DNA of 60,453 bases from Cupriavidus numazuensis (lineage in GTDB: Bacteria > Pseudomonadota > Gammaproteobacteria > Burkholderiales > Burkholderiaceae): contig NZ_CAJPVI010000053.1 in the NCBI RefSeq assembly GCF_905397435.1, positions 1 to 60,453 of the forward strand, given 5' to 3'. The notes below the pieces were generated by a model. The model ran no database searches, was not told the origin of the DNA, and saw nothing but the letters and a program-made list of their open reading frames with translations. This document shows positions 32,607 through 41,616 of the stretch, one piece after another. The position numbers and the translations under genes were made by a program. How positions within the stretch are numbered: position 1 is the stretch's first letter; the number at the start of each line of letters is the position of its first letter.

Positions 32607-35387
32607 TCACCGTCGATCTTCGGGCGCGCTGGCTCCAAGCCCTTCAAGCAGCGGTCTCATCGCATCGAGTTCCGAGCCGAAGCCGCTCCAGTCTCCCGCC
32701 TTCAAACGCTCGATGGCGCGGTCATAGTGGGCGAGTGCGTCGCGCGCGCGCGTATCTGCAGTGCCCCGGGATACCGGCGGCGCTTCGGGGCCGGTATCCT
32801 TGAAGAGTGCAGCGAGCGCTCCGCCCAATGTCTCTTCCATGACGACACGGTCACCGTAGGCGGCGATTACCCGCTTTAACTCCGGCAGCTGGCCGGACGC
32901 CGCGCGCAGGTAGAGTGGAGAGATGTACAGGATCGAGTTCTCGATCGGCACCACCAGAAGATGGCCCCGGATGACGCGCGATCCCATCTGGTTCCACAGC
33001 GAGATCTGCTGCGAGATATCGGTGTTCTGCTGGATACGTGCCTCGATCTGGAAGGGTCCGTAGACCAGTTTTTCCTTGGGGAAGGCGTAGACGATGAGCT
33101 TGCCGTACTCGGGTGGATCACAGCGCGCCGCCAGCCAGGCGATCATATTGTCGCGCCGGCTGGGCACCATCGGCAGCATGAGGACATACTCGGTGCGGGG
33201 TTCCCCGGGGAGCCGCATGATCATGTAGTACGGCGCCATGGGTGCCGCAGGCGTGTCGGGAGCATTTCCACCGTCGATGCCGGCCAATCCCCGAGGGAAT
33301 TGCCAGAGGTCCTCACGGTTGTAGAAGACTTCCGGCGCTTCCATATGGTAGACGCGATAGAGCTGCGCCTGAATCCGGAACAGGTCTTCGGGGTAGCGGA
33401 TATGCCGTTGCAGGTCCTGCGGCATTGCCGCCAGCGGCTTGAACAGCGTCGGGAAGATGCGCTCGTATGTTCGCACGATCGGGTCGGACGGATCGCTGAC
33501 GTAGAAGCCGACGGTACCATCGTAGGCATCGATGACCACCTTGACCGCGTTGCGGATGTAGTTGGAGCCGTCGCCGAAGCCCGGCTGAGAATAGGGGAAC
33601 CAGCGACTGACGGTATAAGCGTCCTGCATCCAAAAAAGACGTCCGCCGCTCGCGACGATATAGGGATCCTGATCGAGGCTAAGAAATGGGGCGATCGTTC
33701 GCACCCGGTCCTGAATATTGCGGTGGAGCAGGATCCGGCTTTCATCCGTGACGTAGCCGGTAAGCAGGATGTTGGGATCATCAAACTGCCAGGCGAAGAG
33801 CGTGCGCAGCGCGATGCCGCCGATGGCGATACCGTCGCGCCCGCTGTAGGTCGTGTAGGCGTTGTCCTTTCCCTTGGGGTAGTCGAACTCGGGCACGCTG
33901 CCTTTCACGATCACGTACTCCAGATGACCTTCACCGAAGTAGAGGCGCGGTTCACGGATGCTCGGACCGCCACTGGCGACTGGTGGAATATCCTGCAGAT
34001 AAAGGGAAGGTAAGCCTTCCGTTGATTTTTCGGTGACCGGCGACATCACGATGCCGCTGCCGTGGGTAAACAGGAGGTGCAGGTTCACCCAGGTCTGGGC
34101 ATTCGCCGGAAGCATCGCTGGCTCCAGTTCACGCGCGGACAGCATGACCTGTCGATAGCCGGTGTCGAGCCCGTAGCGGTCGATGTCCACGGCGAGGAAC
34201 TTGTAGTAAGTCCTGATCTCCTGCAATTGCGCGTAGGTATCCATCAGTGGCTGCACGTCCCACAGGCGGATATTGTCGATGGTCGCGTGATTGGCCTGGA
34301 TCGCGGCAAGACTTAGCCTCTGCTCGGCCGCGAACGGCTTTACCGCGATTTGCTCAAGGCCGTAGGCATGCCGGGTCAGCGCGATAGTGTGCTGGATAAA
34401 GGGCGCTTCCAACTGCAGTTCGTTCGGCTTGACATAGAAGCGCTGGAACAGCGCCGGGAAGATCAGGGCAAACACGAACGAACTGCCGAACACCAGCAGG
34501 GTCGCGACGGCAGGAATTCGATAGCCACGCCAGCGCATATTGGCCCACGAGCCGATGGACGCGATCACCGAGAGCCCCATGAGCAGCCACAGGGCCGGCA
34601 ACTCGACGTGGACGTCGGTATAGCCCGCGCCAACCACGACGCCGTTATCGCCGTAAAGCAGCAGAAAGCGGTCGAGACCATAGGACCAGGTCTTTAGCAA
34701 GAAGAACAGGGCGAGCAGTGCCGAACCATGCGCAGCAGCGGCGGGAGAAAGTCCCGGGGCCGATGGCCCGAGCGCGATATCGCCGCGCACCCCGTAGATC
34801 ACGCCTGCAACGGCCGCGCTGCAGAACAGCAGCCGCAGCAGCCAGTTCTTGAGCGCTACGTAGACCGGCAGCGAGAAGAGGTAGAAGCCGATATCCTTGC
34901 CGAAGATCGGGTCCCGCTCGCCAACGGGCACCTGATGCAGGAAGCGAAGCGCGATGTCCCAGCTCGGGATTTCACTGGCAGCGATAATCAGCCCGATAAC
35001 GACGGCAGCGCCGGCAATGCTGACGAGCCAGGGAATGCGCGGTGCGATGTCGGCAAGCTCGGCAATGAATTGCGGTCTCCCCGACCCTTCTGACGAAGAG
35101 CCAGAGGCACGCCCCGCCGGCAGGATGAACGGGCTGCGCGCGTAGCGGTGCGCCACGAAGCCCGACAACCAGATGGCACCCGCAGAGACCGCGAATACGG
35201 CAAAAAATAAGAGCGTCTGGGCGGAAAGGACCACCCAGAAGACGTCAACGTAGCCGATCGTGGAAAACCACAGCCAGTCGACCAGGGCGTCTGCGATGAA
35301 TCCGATAACGATGAGGCCGACGATGACGACTGCAATGGCGCTTGCATAGCGTCTCAGGCGCACCCCTGACCTCCCTTGCGACCGCAT
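32607..35387 (-). CDS. UPF0182 family large membrane protein
   Basis: A 926-residue protein of the UPF0182/COG1615 family. The N-terminal third has about seven hydrophobic segments (first AVVIVGLIVIGFIADALVDWLWF), followed by a large, presumably extracytoplasmic part with family stretches such as RYGLDTGYRQVMLSARELEP, FTHGSGIVMSPV, RIFPTLFKPLAAMPQDLQRHIRYPEDLF and YLRAASGQLPELKRVI. Length fits the family. No function is established. It is transcribed alone, with no obvious partner gene; the neighbours are remnants of mobile DNA and a stress protein. Confidence 0.88.
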   Translation of the reverse strand: MRSQGRSGVRLRRYASAIAVVIVGLIVIGFIADALVDWLWFSTIGYVDVFWVVLSAQTLLFFAVFAVSAGAIWLSGFVAHRYARSPFILPAGRASGSSSEGSGRPQFIAELADIAPRIPWLVSIAGAAVVIGLIIAASEIPSWDIALRFLHQVPVGERDPIFGKDIGFYLFSLPVYVALKNWLLRLLFCSAAVAGVIYGVRGDIALGPSAPGLSPAAAAHGSALLALFFLLKTWSYGLDRFLLLYGDNGVVVGAGYTDVHVELPALWLLMGLSVIASIGSWANMRWRGYRIPAVATLLVFGSSFVFALIFPALFQRFYVKPNELQLEAPFIQHTIALTRHAYGLEQIAVKPFAAEQRLSLAAIQANHATIDNIRLWDVQPLMDTYAQLQEIRTYYKFLAVDIDRYGLDTGYRQVMLSARELEPAMLPANAQTWVNLHLLFTHGSGIVMSPVTEKSTEGLPSLYLQDIPPVASGGPSIREPRLYFGEGHLEYVIVKGSVPEFDYPKGKDNAYTTYSGRDGIAIGGIALRTLFAWQFDDPNILLTGYVTDESRILLHRNIQDRVRTIAPFLSLDQDPYIVASGGRLFWMQDAYTVSRWFPYSQPGFGDGSNYIRNAVKVVIDAYDGTVGFYVSDPSDPIVRTYERIFPTLFKPLAAMPQDLQRHIRYPEDLFRIQAQLYRVYHMEAPEVFYNREDLWQFPRGLAGIDGGNAPDTPAAPMAPYYMIMRLPGEPRTEYVLMLPMVPSRRDNMIAWLAARCDPPEYGKLIVYAFPKEKLVYGPFQIEARIQQNTDISQQISLWNQMGSRVIRGHLLVVPIENSILYISPLYLRAASGQLPELKRVIAAYGDRVVMEETLGGALAALFKDTGPEAPPVSRGTADTRARDALAHYDRAIERLKAGDWSGFGSELDAMRPLLEGLGASAPEDRR

Positions 35388-35883
35388 CGCCTCTCCTTCG
35401 CCTTGCTACAGCGTCTCTCTCTCAGCACTTGGGTTATAGGACAGCTGGCGAGCAGGTCAACCCGAACCCGGGCCCCCGTCATGTGATATCGGCAAGCGCC
35501 CGCGGCCGGGAGATTTGACCGGCGGTTCCTCGAGGTCGAAAGAGGAATAGCAGGAAGGAAATGCAGTGGACTAACGGCCTCGAGTAGCGGCTGCTCTTTG
35601 AGCCTTGGCTGCGACGGCTCCTCTCGGGACGCCGCCGCTCGTCTTGGCAGTTGCCGACTGGGTGCGTGACGCTGCTGCTTGCCTCATAGGCGTGCCGGGG
35701 TGGAGGACTTTGTCGGTGCCGTCGAGTGGCGCATGGAACTCTTCATGTCGGCCTCCATGGTTTCAGTGCTGGCCGCATCGGCTGGTGCAGCCGTTGATGC
35801 AAGGGGCAAGAGCCCCCAGCCACGGGTTATCTGGCGGAAAGCGTGGCGCGTTGAAGGTGAAGGCATGGAAGACAAAGACAAGG
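35388..35883. other. Gene-free stretch leading into IS remnants
   Basis: About 500 bases upstream of the UPF0182 gene. Frames here are not gene-like. The last part (about 35790-35883) probably belongs to the left end of the IS5-type element, as its reading phase leads directly into the transposase start at 35884. Confidence 0.4.
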
Positions 35884-36090
35884 ATGAAACAAACGAGCTT
35901 TGCCGAAGTTGAGTTTGCGAAGAAGAAGCGCGTGACTCGGCGCGAGAAGTTTCTCGGGGAGATGGATCGGATCGTGCCGTGGGCACGTTGGACCGCGTTG
36001 ATTGAGCCGCTGTATCCGACGAGCGGCCGTGTTGGGCGCCAGCCGATTGGCGTGGAGAGGACGTTGCGGTTGTACTGTTTGCAACAGTGG
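35884..36090 (+). mobile_element. IS5-family transposase N-terminal fragment
   Basis: From ATG 35884 the frame reads MKQTSFAEVEFAKKKRVTRR, then FLGEMDRIVPWARWTALIEPLYP and RVGRQPIGVERTLRLYCLQQW. This is the standard N-terminus of an IS5/IS1421-like transposase. Similarity ends at LQQW, about 70 residues in; the catalytic DDE core is gone. The frame then runs without interruption into an IS3-type transposase tail. Confidence 0.85.
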
Positions 36091-36355
36091 TTGGCGGAAT
36101 ATGGCATGCGTTGCTCGATGAGCCGCAATGGCAATTGCTGGGACGCGCCCACGGAGGGCTTCTTCAGCAGCCTGAAGAATGGGCGGGTACACGCCAAGCG
36201 CTTCCGGACGCACCAGGACGCCACGGCCGACCGGTTGACTACATCGAGTGTTCTATAACCGCAGTCATCGTCATTCGTCGCTCGCCTTCGTATCACCGGT
36301 TCAGTTCTTGCAGGACGGGATCAAGGCTCAGCAGACCAAGGATGCGGCTGCATAA
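36091..36355 (+). mobile_element. IS3-family orfB C-terminal fragment, frameshifted
   Basis: It continues as LAEYGMRCSMSRNGNCWDAPTEGFF and SLKNGRVH, the DDE-domain end of IS3-family transposases (usually CSMSRKGNCWDNAPTESFF). One residue is missing in NCWDNAP. A frameshift near 36240 follows, after which VFYNRSHRHSSLAFVSPVQFL leads to the TAA at 36353-36355. The fusion to the IS5 fragment lies where both proteins read QQWL-like sequence, suggesting recombination or nested insertion. It is non-functional. Confidence 0.83.
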
Positions 36356-36498
36356 CCAGCGACCTCTGGAAGGCGAAAAACAGAGGGAAGCTCAGTTTCC
36401 TGGCTCGCTCGCCCACTTCCTTGATCCATGACAAGTACCGCCCAAGGTCGCAACCTAGATTGAAATCGTTGCTGACTTTTGGTGGAAGGGTGCCCATC

Positions 36499-37338
36499 AT
36501 GGACTACGCGACGATCATGGTTCACCTGGATGCTAGCCGGCACATGCACCAGCGACTGCACCTTGCGGCGCAACTGGCGCTGGCGTACCAGGCAAGGCTT
36601 GTGGGCCTGCTTGCTGTCGGCAAGCCGGACCCCAGAGCGATTCGCTACCTGGTGGATGGCGATCGTTACCTGGCATCCTACAACGAATGGCAGCGTCGGG
36701 TGGGCGAGGCAGCACGCCAGGCATTCGAAGGGGAAACACGTGAATTGGCGATCAGGACGGAGTGGCGTGCGCCTGACTGGGCCACGGCCCAGACGGTACA
36801 GGCCGAAGCACACCTTGCAGATCTGCTAGTCGTTGGACAGCTTGATCCGTCTGATAGCGACGCGTTCTCCGAAGACAATTTCGTCGAGTCGGTGGTCCTG
36901 CGATGCGGACGGCCTGTTCTCGTTGTGCCCTATGCAGGCCGCTTTCCGGGTGTCGGCAAGAACGTAATGGTGGCTTGGAATGGCAGCCGCGAGGCGGCCC
37001 GTGCCATGCGCGACGCCCTGCCAGTACTGCTGCGCGCTGATTCGGTCGATATCGTCTCATTCGTGCGGCCTGATCTCATGCGCGATCCGTGGCTTTCACC
37101 GGTGCAGTTTGCGGCTACCTGGCTGGCCGGTCACGGCGTGCAGGCAAATCTGAAGGAGCCGGTCATCGGCAGTGGCGACGATGTCGGGGAGTTATTGTTG
37201 TCACTTGCCGCTGACAGGAATACCGACCTCATCGTGATGGGTGCCTACGGTCATACCAGGACTTGGGAATTTGTCCTGGGCGGCGTGACGCGTACGCTCC
37301 TGGAATCAATGACGGTTCCGGTGCTGATGTCGCACTGA
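36499..37338 (+). CDS. Tandem universal stress protein (UspA)
   Basis: A 279-residue protein with two UspA domains in tandem. The first starts MDYATIMVHLDASRHMHQRL; the second starts KNVMVAWNGSREAARAMRDALP and ends GAYGHTRTWEFVLGGVTRTLLESMTVPVLMSH. That tail contains the ATP-binding pattern G-x2-G-x9-G. Start 36499 is preferred over 36421 because GGAAGGG lies 8 bases upstream and the domain begins at once. This form is common near stress or respiratory genes; here it stands alone between IS remnants. Confidence 0.88.
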   Translation: MDYATIMVHLDASRHMHQRLHLAAQLALAYQARLVGLLAVGKPDPRAIRYLVDGDRYLASYNEWQRRVGEAARQAFEGETRELAIRTEWRAPDWATAQTVQAEAHLADLLVVGQLDPSDSDAFSEDNFVESVVLRCGRPVLVVPYAGRFPGVGKNVMVAWNGSREAARAMRDALPVLLRADSVDIVSFVRPDLMRDPWLSPVQFAATWLAGHGVQANLKEPVIGSGDDVGELLLSLAADRNTDLIVMGAYGHTRTWEFVLGGVTRTLLESMTVPVLMSH

Positions 37339-37439
37339 CCACGCAGCGGGATCCCCAGGTGTTCGCCCCCTCCACTATGATTTCGTCCCGCTTTCGGATC
37401 CAGGTCGGGCTTGGCTGTAAGGTCGTCGCCTTCGCGGCT

Positions 37440-37723
37440 CTGAAACCCAGTGCACACAGTTCGGCGTGGATCTGCTTGAGCGTGCGCCGTTGCTTGCGCG
37501 GCTTGTTCGCCTCGGTCTTGAGCTAGGCGGCGAGCTTGGCGGCATGGCCGTCGAGCTTGCTCGGGCTCTGCCGTGCGGGATAGGTGGGGGCGGTGACGTC
37601 AGTGCGCAGATAGCGCCTGACCGTATTCCTGGAGATGCCCAGGCGTCTGCCGATCTCGCGCAGCGGGATCTGGTCGCGAAGATGCCAGCGTCGAATGATG
37701 CTCAGTATGGCCACGTCGATCAC
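37440..37723 (-). mobile_element. IS21-family istA N-terminal fragment
   Basis: On the minus strand from 37723 the frame reads MIDVAILSIIRRWHLRDQIPLREIGRRLGISRNTVRRYL and TAPTYPARQSPSKLDGHAAKL (in parts), the helix-turn-helix N-terminus of IstA transposases. An in-frame TAG then interrupts, and the similarity goes on (LKTEANKPRKQRRTLKQIHAEL) to about 37440 before ending. The catalytic core and istB are missing. IS21-type end repeats lie beside its start at 37769-37825. Confidence 0.83.
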
Positions 37724-37768
37724 TCCGAACTCCCGCTCGTTCCCAAGCGGGCAAGTGTTCTATACGTG

Positions 37769-37825
37769 GGTCAACATTCGATGCAAAAACCTGCCGTGGG
37801 TTGGTCAGGATTCGGTGCAAATCAA
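37769..37825. repeat. IS21-type end with two subterminal repeats
   Basis: Two related blocks, GTCAACATTCGATGCAAAAAC (37770-37790, allowing one base either way) and GTCAGGATTCGGTGCAAATCA (about 37804-37824), sit upstream of the istA fragment, as the multiple transposase-binding repeats do in IS21-family ends. The rest of 37724-38047 has one weak open frame (37855-38130, plus strand, 91 residues, MLEDMLLPPKTED...) that overlaps the convergent transglutaminase gene and is not recognisable. Confidence 0.55.
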
Positions 37826-38047
37826 CTGCATAGGATACCCCGGAACTACGCAGGATGCTCGAAGACATGTTGCTGCCTCCGAAGACCGAGGACGGTGGCA
37901 GGGAAGATGTTCTTCTGGGGCCGTCGGCTGCCGCGGAACGTGCGGCATCGTTTGTCGACGACGCCATGGAACCGATTGCGGCATACGAGGCATTGGAATG
38001 CCGCCATGGAAATCGAGGGGATGAAAGGCGAAGCGCGCTAATGCCGG

Positions 38048-38905
38048 TTACCAGGTGGAGATGGCGCTTGTCGTTGCGAGCGGCAGGTCGATCCCGGCAG
38101 CCGGGTCGGATATTGGGTGGATTTCGATAAAGGGCCGCTTCGACTCGACCTTGCCGAATATGGCGGCAAACGGAATGTCGGCAGCATCCCGACCGGTGCC
38201 AATGCGCAGCAGGCCAGTGGGAATGGACACCCCCGAAGGATCGAGGAGGTACCACCCGCCTGACAGGAACACCTCGACCACCGCGTGAAAGTCCGGCGCG
38301 CCCAAGCCGGGATCCGCGCCATAGTCCACGCTGCTGGACATACGGGCGGGAATACTCAGGGCGCGGCAGATCGCGATCATCAGGTGGGAAAAATCCCGGC
38401 ATACGCCGGTGCGCTCGACAATCGTATCGATCGCCGAGGTGCGCTCATTGGTGGATCGCGAAAGAAAGCGCACATGGTTGCGTACCCACTCTCGAATTGC
38501 GTACACCCGCGAATAGCCGGGATGCATGCCGCCAAACTCGCGCATCGCGAACTCCATCATGCGATCGGATTCGCAATACCGGCTCGGCGCCAAGTACGAC
38601 AGTACATCGAAGGGGAGTTCGGCGACCGGTACCTCCGTTAGCGACATGCCATCGTCCAGACGATGATCGATGTCCACTACAGCTTCATAGCGGATGGCCA
38701 AGGGGCCCTTGTACGCACGTATCCTGAGCAGGCGGTTGCAGAGTGGATCCGTGTAACGAGCGGCGGGAACCGATGGCGTGAGTGCCAGACGCTCGGAGAC
38801 AACAGACTGTCTTGCGGTCTTCGCTGCTTCGACAATCAACAGAAAGTCTCCTGTGGGATCCAGGATCTCATAAGACAGGTTCACCGAGTACCGAAGGCGG
38901 TTCAT
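38048..38905 (-). CDS. Transglutaminase-like cysteine protein
   Basis: A 285-residue protein with an N-terminal beta-sandwich region typical of bacterial transglutaminase-like proteins. The catalytic core has the triad cysteine in RTGVCRDFSHLMIA, histidine in DFHAVVEVFL and aspartate in YLLDPSG. Members of this group act as proteases or amidases rather than cross-linkers; several are encoded with ATP-grasp/alpha-E peptide-modification genes. No such partners are visible here. It starts at the ATG at 38905; the upstream region is not informative. Confidence 0.88.
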   Translation of the reverse strand: MNRLRYSVNLSYEILDPTGDFLLIVEAAKTARQSVVSERLALTPSVPAARYTDPLCNRLLRIRAYKGPLAIRYEAVVDIDHRLDDGMSLTEVPVAELPFDVLSYLAPSRYCESDRMMEFAMREFGGMHPGYSRVYAIREWVRNHVRFLSRSTNERTSAIDTIVERTGVCRDFSHLMIAICRALSIPARMSSSVDYGADPGLGAPDFHAVVEVFLSGGWYLLDPSGVSIPTGLLRIGTGRDAADIPFAAIFGKVESKRPFIEIHPISDPAAGIDLPLATTSAISTW

Positions 38906-39787
38906 TTCTGACCTTGTGCGACACGGAGGCGGAGACGGTGTCGGCCGCGAGAACGGCTCTGGCCATCCGATTCAGTTTAGCGCCAGAAGCGGGCGAGCGG
39001 TCCGTGCTAGCGGGCACCGCAGATGCGTGGTGTACCGCCTGCCTGACCAATTTGTAAGCGGGGTAGGATGGGGTGCATCGCCCCCCTATACTGGTAGTTG
39101 CAGCGTTTCAGAAGCTATGCTTCTGTTCCGGCTATCACTCGTTTCCGGGCCTTCCCCCCTCGATGACGTCTTAGGACTGGTGACTCCTGAAGTCACTCAC
39201 GGGGATCCCTGGAACGTTCATGCAAGATGCCACGCGGCGACCGCCGTTCGCCCAGTCCCCCAGTAGCCAAGCAAGCCAGTCCTCGTCCTCGCCAGGCATC
39301 TTTCAGGCGGGCGCAGCCGTGCTCTCATCGTGATGACGATAACGTAACGATCCTGAGGAATGCGATATGGGTGGGAATGATCACCCGCTACCAATGGAAG
39401 CTCGGTGCGCACAATGGCGACAATTTTTCAACCCTGCCGTCACTACGCCAGCCTGGCAAGCGATGAAGGAAGATATCGTGCCGAAAGAATCTGCAGAGAC
39501 CACTTACCGGGCCATACATGTCACGCGCCTTCTCAGCGACCGCCAGGCCGGGAGGCCGCCGAAGGGAAACACCCAGCGATTCGGAGTCATGCGATTGGCG
39601 GCGCCCCGCTGGCGTCAGTCAATCACGCTGCTGATTGACTGGGATCGTGCTGTCAACGAAGGCTGGCCAGACCTGCGGTCACCGTTCTGCACCCGAGCCC
39701 GGGCCATCAGGAGCATTGGCCGCGGTCATCAGGCAAGCATCCGCCGGCTAGCCTGAAATGAAGACTGAAATTTCGTGAGGTAGCTCC
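38906..39787. other. 880-base stretch without a supportable gene
   Basis: Several plus-strand frames overlap here (for example 39367-39756, 129 residues, AETTYRAIHVTRLLSDRQAGRPPKG), but none has a recognisable domain. Two frames start near one another with mediocre translation signals. It may hold a decayed gene or regulatory DNA. No repeat or hairpin stands out. Confidence 0.4.
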
Positions 39788-40306
39788 ATGCGTACGTTGC
39801 TGTATTTCAGTCTGAGAGACACCGCCACCGCGCGACTGGCACAAGCGCGATTGGGCGATTTGGCCGGCACCCCGGCACTCGTCGCAGGGCCGTGGTTTGT
39901 CCAGCGCGACAATCAACCCGTCGACGGATTGCCGACGATCGACGTCAGTCAGACAACGTACCGCGAAGAGGCTGCGATCACAGGAATGTTCGTCGGCGCG
40001 ATCGTCGGCGCGCTTGTCATCTTCAGATACGGCGTTTCCGCCGGCGCCGGCGCCACGGCTGTTGCGTATGTTGGTGCCGTCATGCTTGGGGCGATGATCG
40101 GATGGTGGCTCTGCGGATTGGTCGGCGGCAAGATCGGTCGCCTTGCACTGTGGCGGCAGAATGCGCATCTCACATCGAGCCAATTGCTGATGATCGTCAG
40201 CTGCGACTCGCGATCGAAGGAAGCCCTGAAACAGCTCATCAATGAACTGGGAGGCGTCGGGGTCGACGAGCATAGTGACCTGATGCCGAATTTCAGATGG
40301 CTATGA
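39788..40306 (+). CDS. Small membrane protein with glycine-rich hydrophobic hairpin
   Basis: A 172-residue protein. The N-terminal soluble part (MRTLLYFSLRDTATARLAQARL) is followed by two glycine/alanine-rich hydrophobic stretches (MFVGAIVGALVIFRYGVSAGAGATAVAYVGAVMLGAMIGWWLCGLVG, in parts, residues 67-112), then a soluble tail. Glycine-zipper pattern is evident. AGGTAG precedes the ATG. It resembles general-stress inner-membrane proteins of the YtxH/DUF1269 sort only in architecture. I do not recognise it with confidence; codon use looks real. Confidence 0.6.
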   Translation: MRTLLYFSLRDTATARLAQARLGDLAGTPALVAGPWFVQRDNQPVDGLPTIDVSQTTYREEAAITGMFVGAIVGALVIFRYGVSAGAGATAVAYVGAVMLGAMIGWWLCGLVGGKIGRLALWRQNAHLTSSQLLMIVSCDSRSKEALKQLINELGGVGVDEHSDLMPNFRWL

Positions 40307-40495
40307 TTGCCGCTTCGGATCGGCCGTGCCGATGCGGCCCCGGAAACGTATGTTGCGCAGCCTGAGCGAGAAGGAAGTCTGGCGGCCGAATCCCCAGGTA
40401 CCGATGGTTGGATCCTACTGCTCCGGACTCACATCAACTTCAATCCCTACTGGTCGTGGTATTACGTTGAAAAACTCACTCCTGGAAGGTTGAAG

Positions 40496-40738
40496 ATGGC
40501 TATGGATCGCGTGACGGAGTACCGTGGGTTCGATATCCATGTCGATCTCAATCTGGCATCCAGGGACATGTTCGACGTCTGGTTCCAGGTTGAGGGACCC
40601 ATGAGTCCGCCAGGCGTTGCAGCGATTGGCAAGCGAATCAAAGTCTTTGGCGGGCCGTACTCCAGACGTTGGGCTTACCTGGTGGCGGAGCTGGCAGGAC
40701 GGGCCGCCGTGGACGTTATTCTTGGGCCGGATGAATGA
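40496..40738 (+). CDS. Uncharacterised 80-residue protein
   Basis: A short frame from ATG 40496, chosen because GGAAGG lies just upstream; a longer frame to 40307 lacks a signal. It encodes MAMDRVTEYRGFDIHVDLN and ends ELAGRAAVDVILGPDE. Soluble, no motif recognised. It is in line with the following small gene (25 bases), and the two resemble each other in starting with a short EYRGF/EYEV element followed by a beta-rich segment, so they may be a small operon of related proteins. Confidence 0.5.
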   Translation: MAMDRVTEYRGFDIHVDLNLASRDMFDVWFQVEGPMSPPGVAAIGKRIKVFGGPYSRRWAYLVAELAGRAAVDVILGPDE

Positions 40739-40763
40739 GCGGAGCCGAGAGCGGAGGTCAGAT

Positions 40764-41078
40764 ATGCAAAGACGCGCCACGATTGGTGAATATGAAGTGT
40801 TGATCGAAGCGGAGCAACACCACGGTCCCACCCAGTTGGCCGGAGCGGTTGGCTACGTAGTGCGCTACTCGCTTGCTCGTACGGATTGCCAGCCCATCAG
40901 AGGCGATCTTCCCAGCGTACATTCCTACGATCTCATCGACGGCACCGACTACTTTCGCAGCGTCGATGCGGCGCTTGACTATGGAGAGGCAAAGGCTCGC
41001 GATGACATTGCTACATTGTCGCCAAAAGTAAATCGGACACATCCCGGCATATCCGCCTATGCTCGGTCCTTGTCGTAA
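40764..41078 (+). CDS. Uncharacterised 104-residue protein
   Basis: It starts at ATG 40764 with GGAGG six bases upstream. The sequence (MQRRATIGEYEVLIEAEQHH, then YLIDGTDYFRSVDAALDYGEAKARDDI, approximately) has the look of a small soluble protein with a beta-hairpin and a C-terminal helix, as in small DUF proteins of Burkholderiales. No family is recognised and no catalytic residues stand out. It follows the previous small gene closely and is likely co-transcribed. Confidence 0.5.
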   Translation: MQRRATIGEYEVLIEAEQHHGPTQLAGAVGYVVRYSLARTDCQPIRGDLPSVHSYDLIDGTDYFRSVDAALDYGEAKARDDIATLSPKVNRTHPGISAYARSLS

Positions 41079-41337
41079 TAGAGCTCCGGTCCGATGGAGC
41101 CTTGCGACAGCGAAGAAAGCGGCAACATCGGGGAAGTGCATGCATCAACTATCACAAGATTTAAGGGAATGCGGCGTTTCCGCGTTCCCCGAAACAGCGA
41201 TCACTGTTGACGCTATCTTGGAATAGGCCATCTTCGTCCAGATCCGGACGAGAATATAATTTCGGATCCACGTAGCATTCCAATCCACGAAGCAAGCAGC
41301 AATACACGGCGTAAGCCAATAAGATCCGAGGTGCAAG

Positions 41338-41571
41338 ATGCAGCGAGACAAGTCTTTGTTGGATAGAATCCTCTTGGCGCTGCGGGCCGAGATCCAGGCA
41401 TCGATGACCGATCTTCAGCTTGGCAAAGCCATTGGCAATGTCGATCCTTCCAAGTTGGCCCATCATCTCCTGCTCCTGCAGGACCATGGACTGGTGGAAA
41501 AAACCCCTGGTATGGCGTGGCGCCTGACGTGGAGCGGCCACGATCGAGCAGACGCCAGTCTGACATCTTAG
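41338..41571 (+). CDS. DUF2513-like small winged-helix protein
   Basis: A 77-residue protein: MQRDKSLLDRILLALRAEI at the start, a helical middle (KLAHHLLLLQDHGLVEK) and the ending WRLTWSGHDRADA. The pattern R-D-x2-L-x2-x-I-L, H-x-x-L-L-x2-x-G-L and L-T-W-x-G-H-x2-x-D is that of DUF2513, a winged-helix-like family common on phages and islands. Function unknown; possibly a DNA-binding regulator. Directly downstream the DNA turns to the minus-strand SDR gene. Confidence 0.65.
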   Translation: MQRDKSLLDRILLALRAEIQASMTDLQLGKAIGNVDPSKLAHHLLLLQDHGLVEKTPGMAWRLTWSGHDRADASLTS

Positions 41572-41616
41572 CCTGCTAGCGCCAGGCAGCTAACGCGTTC
41601 GAGAACGCACACATTA

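Noticed and set aside
35605..36258. A single 217-residue transposase gene
   Set aside because: The first 93 residues are not transposase-like, and the rest is a fusion of two IS family fragments followed by a frameshift.
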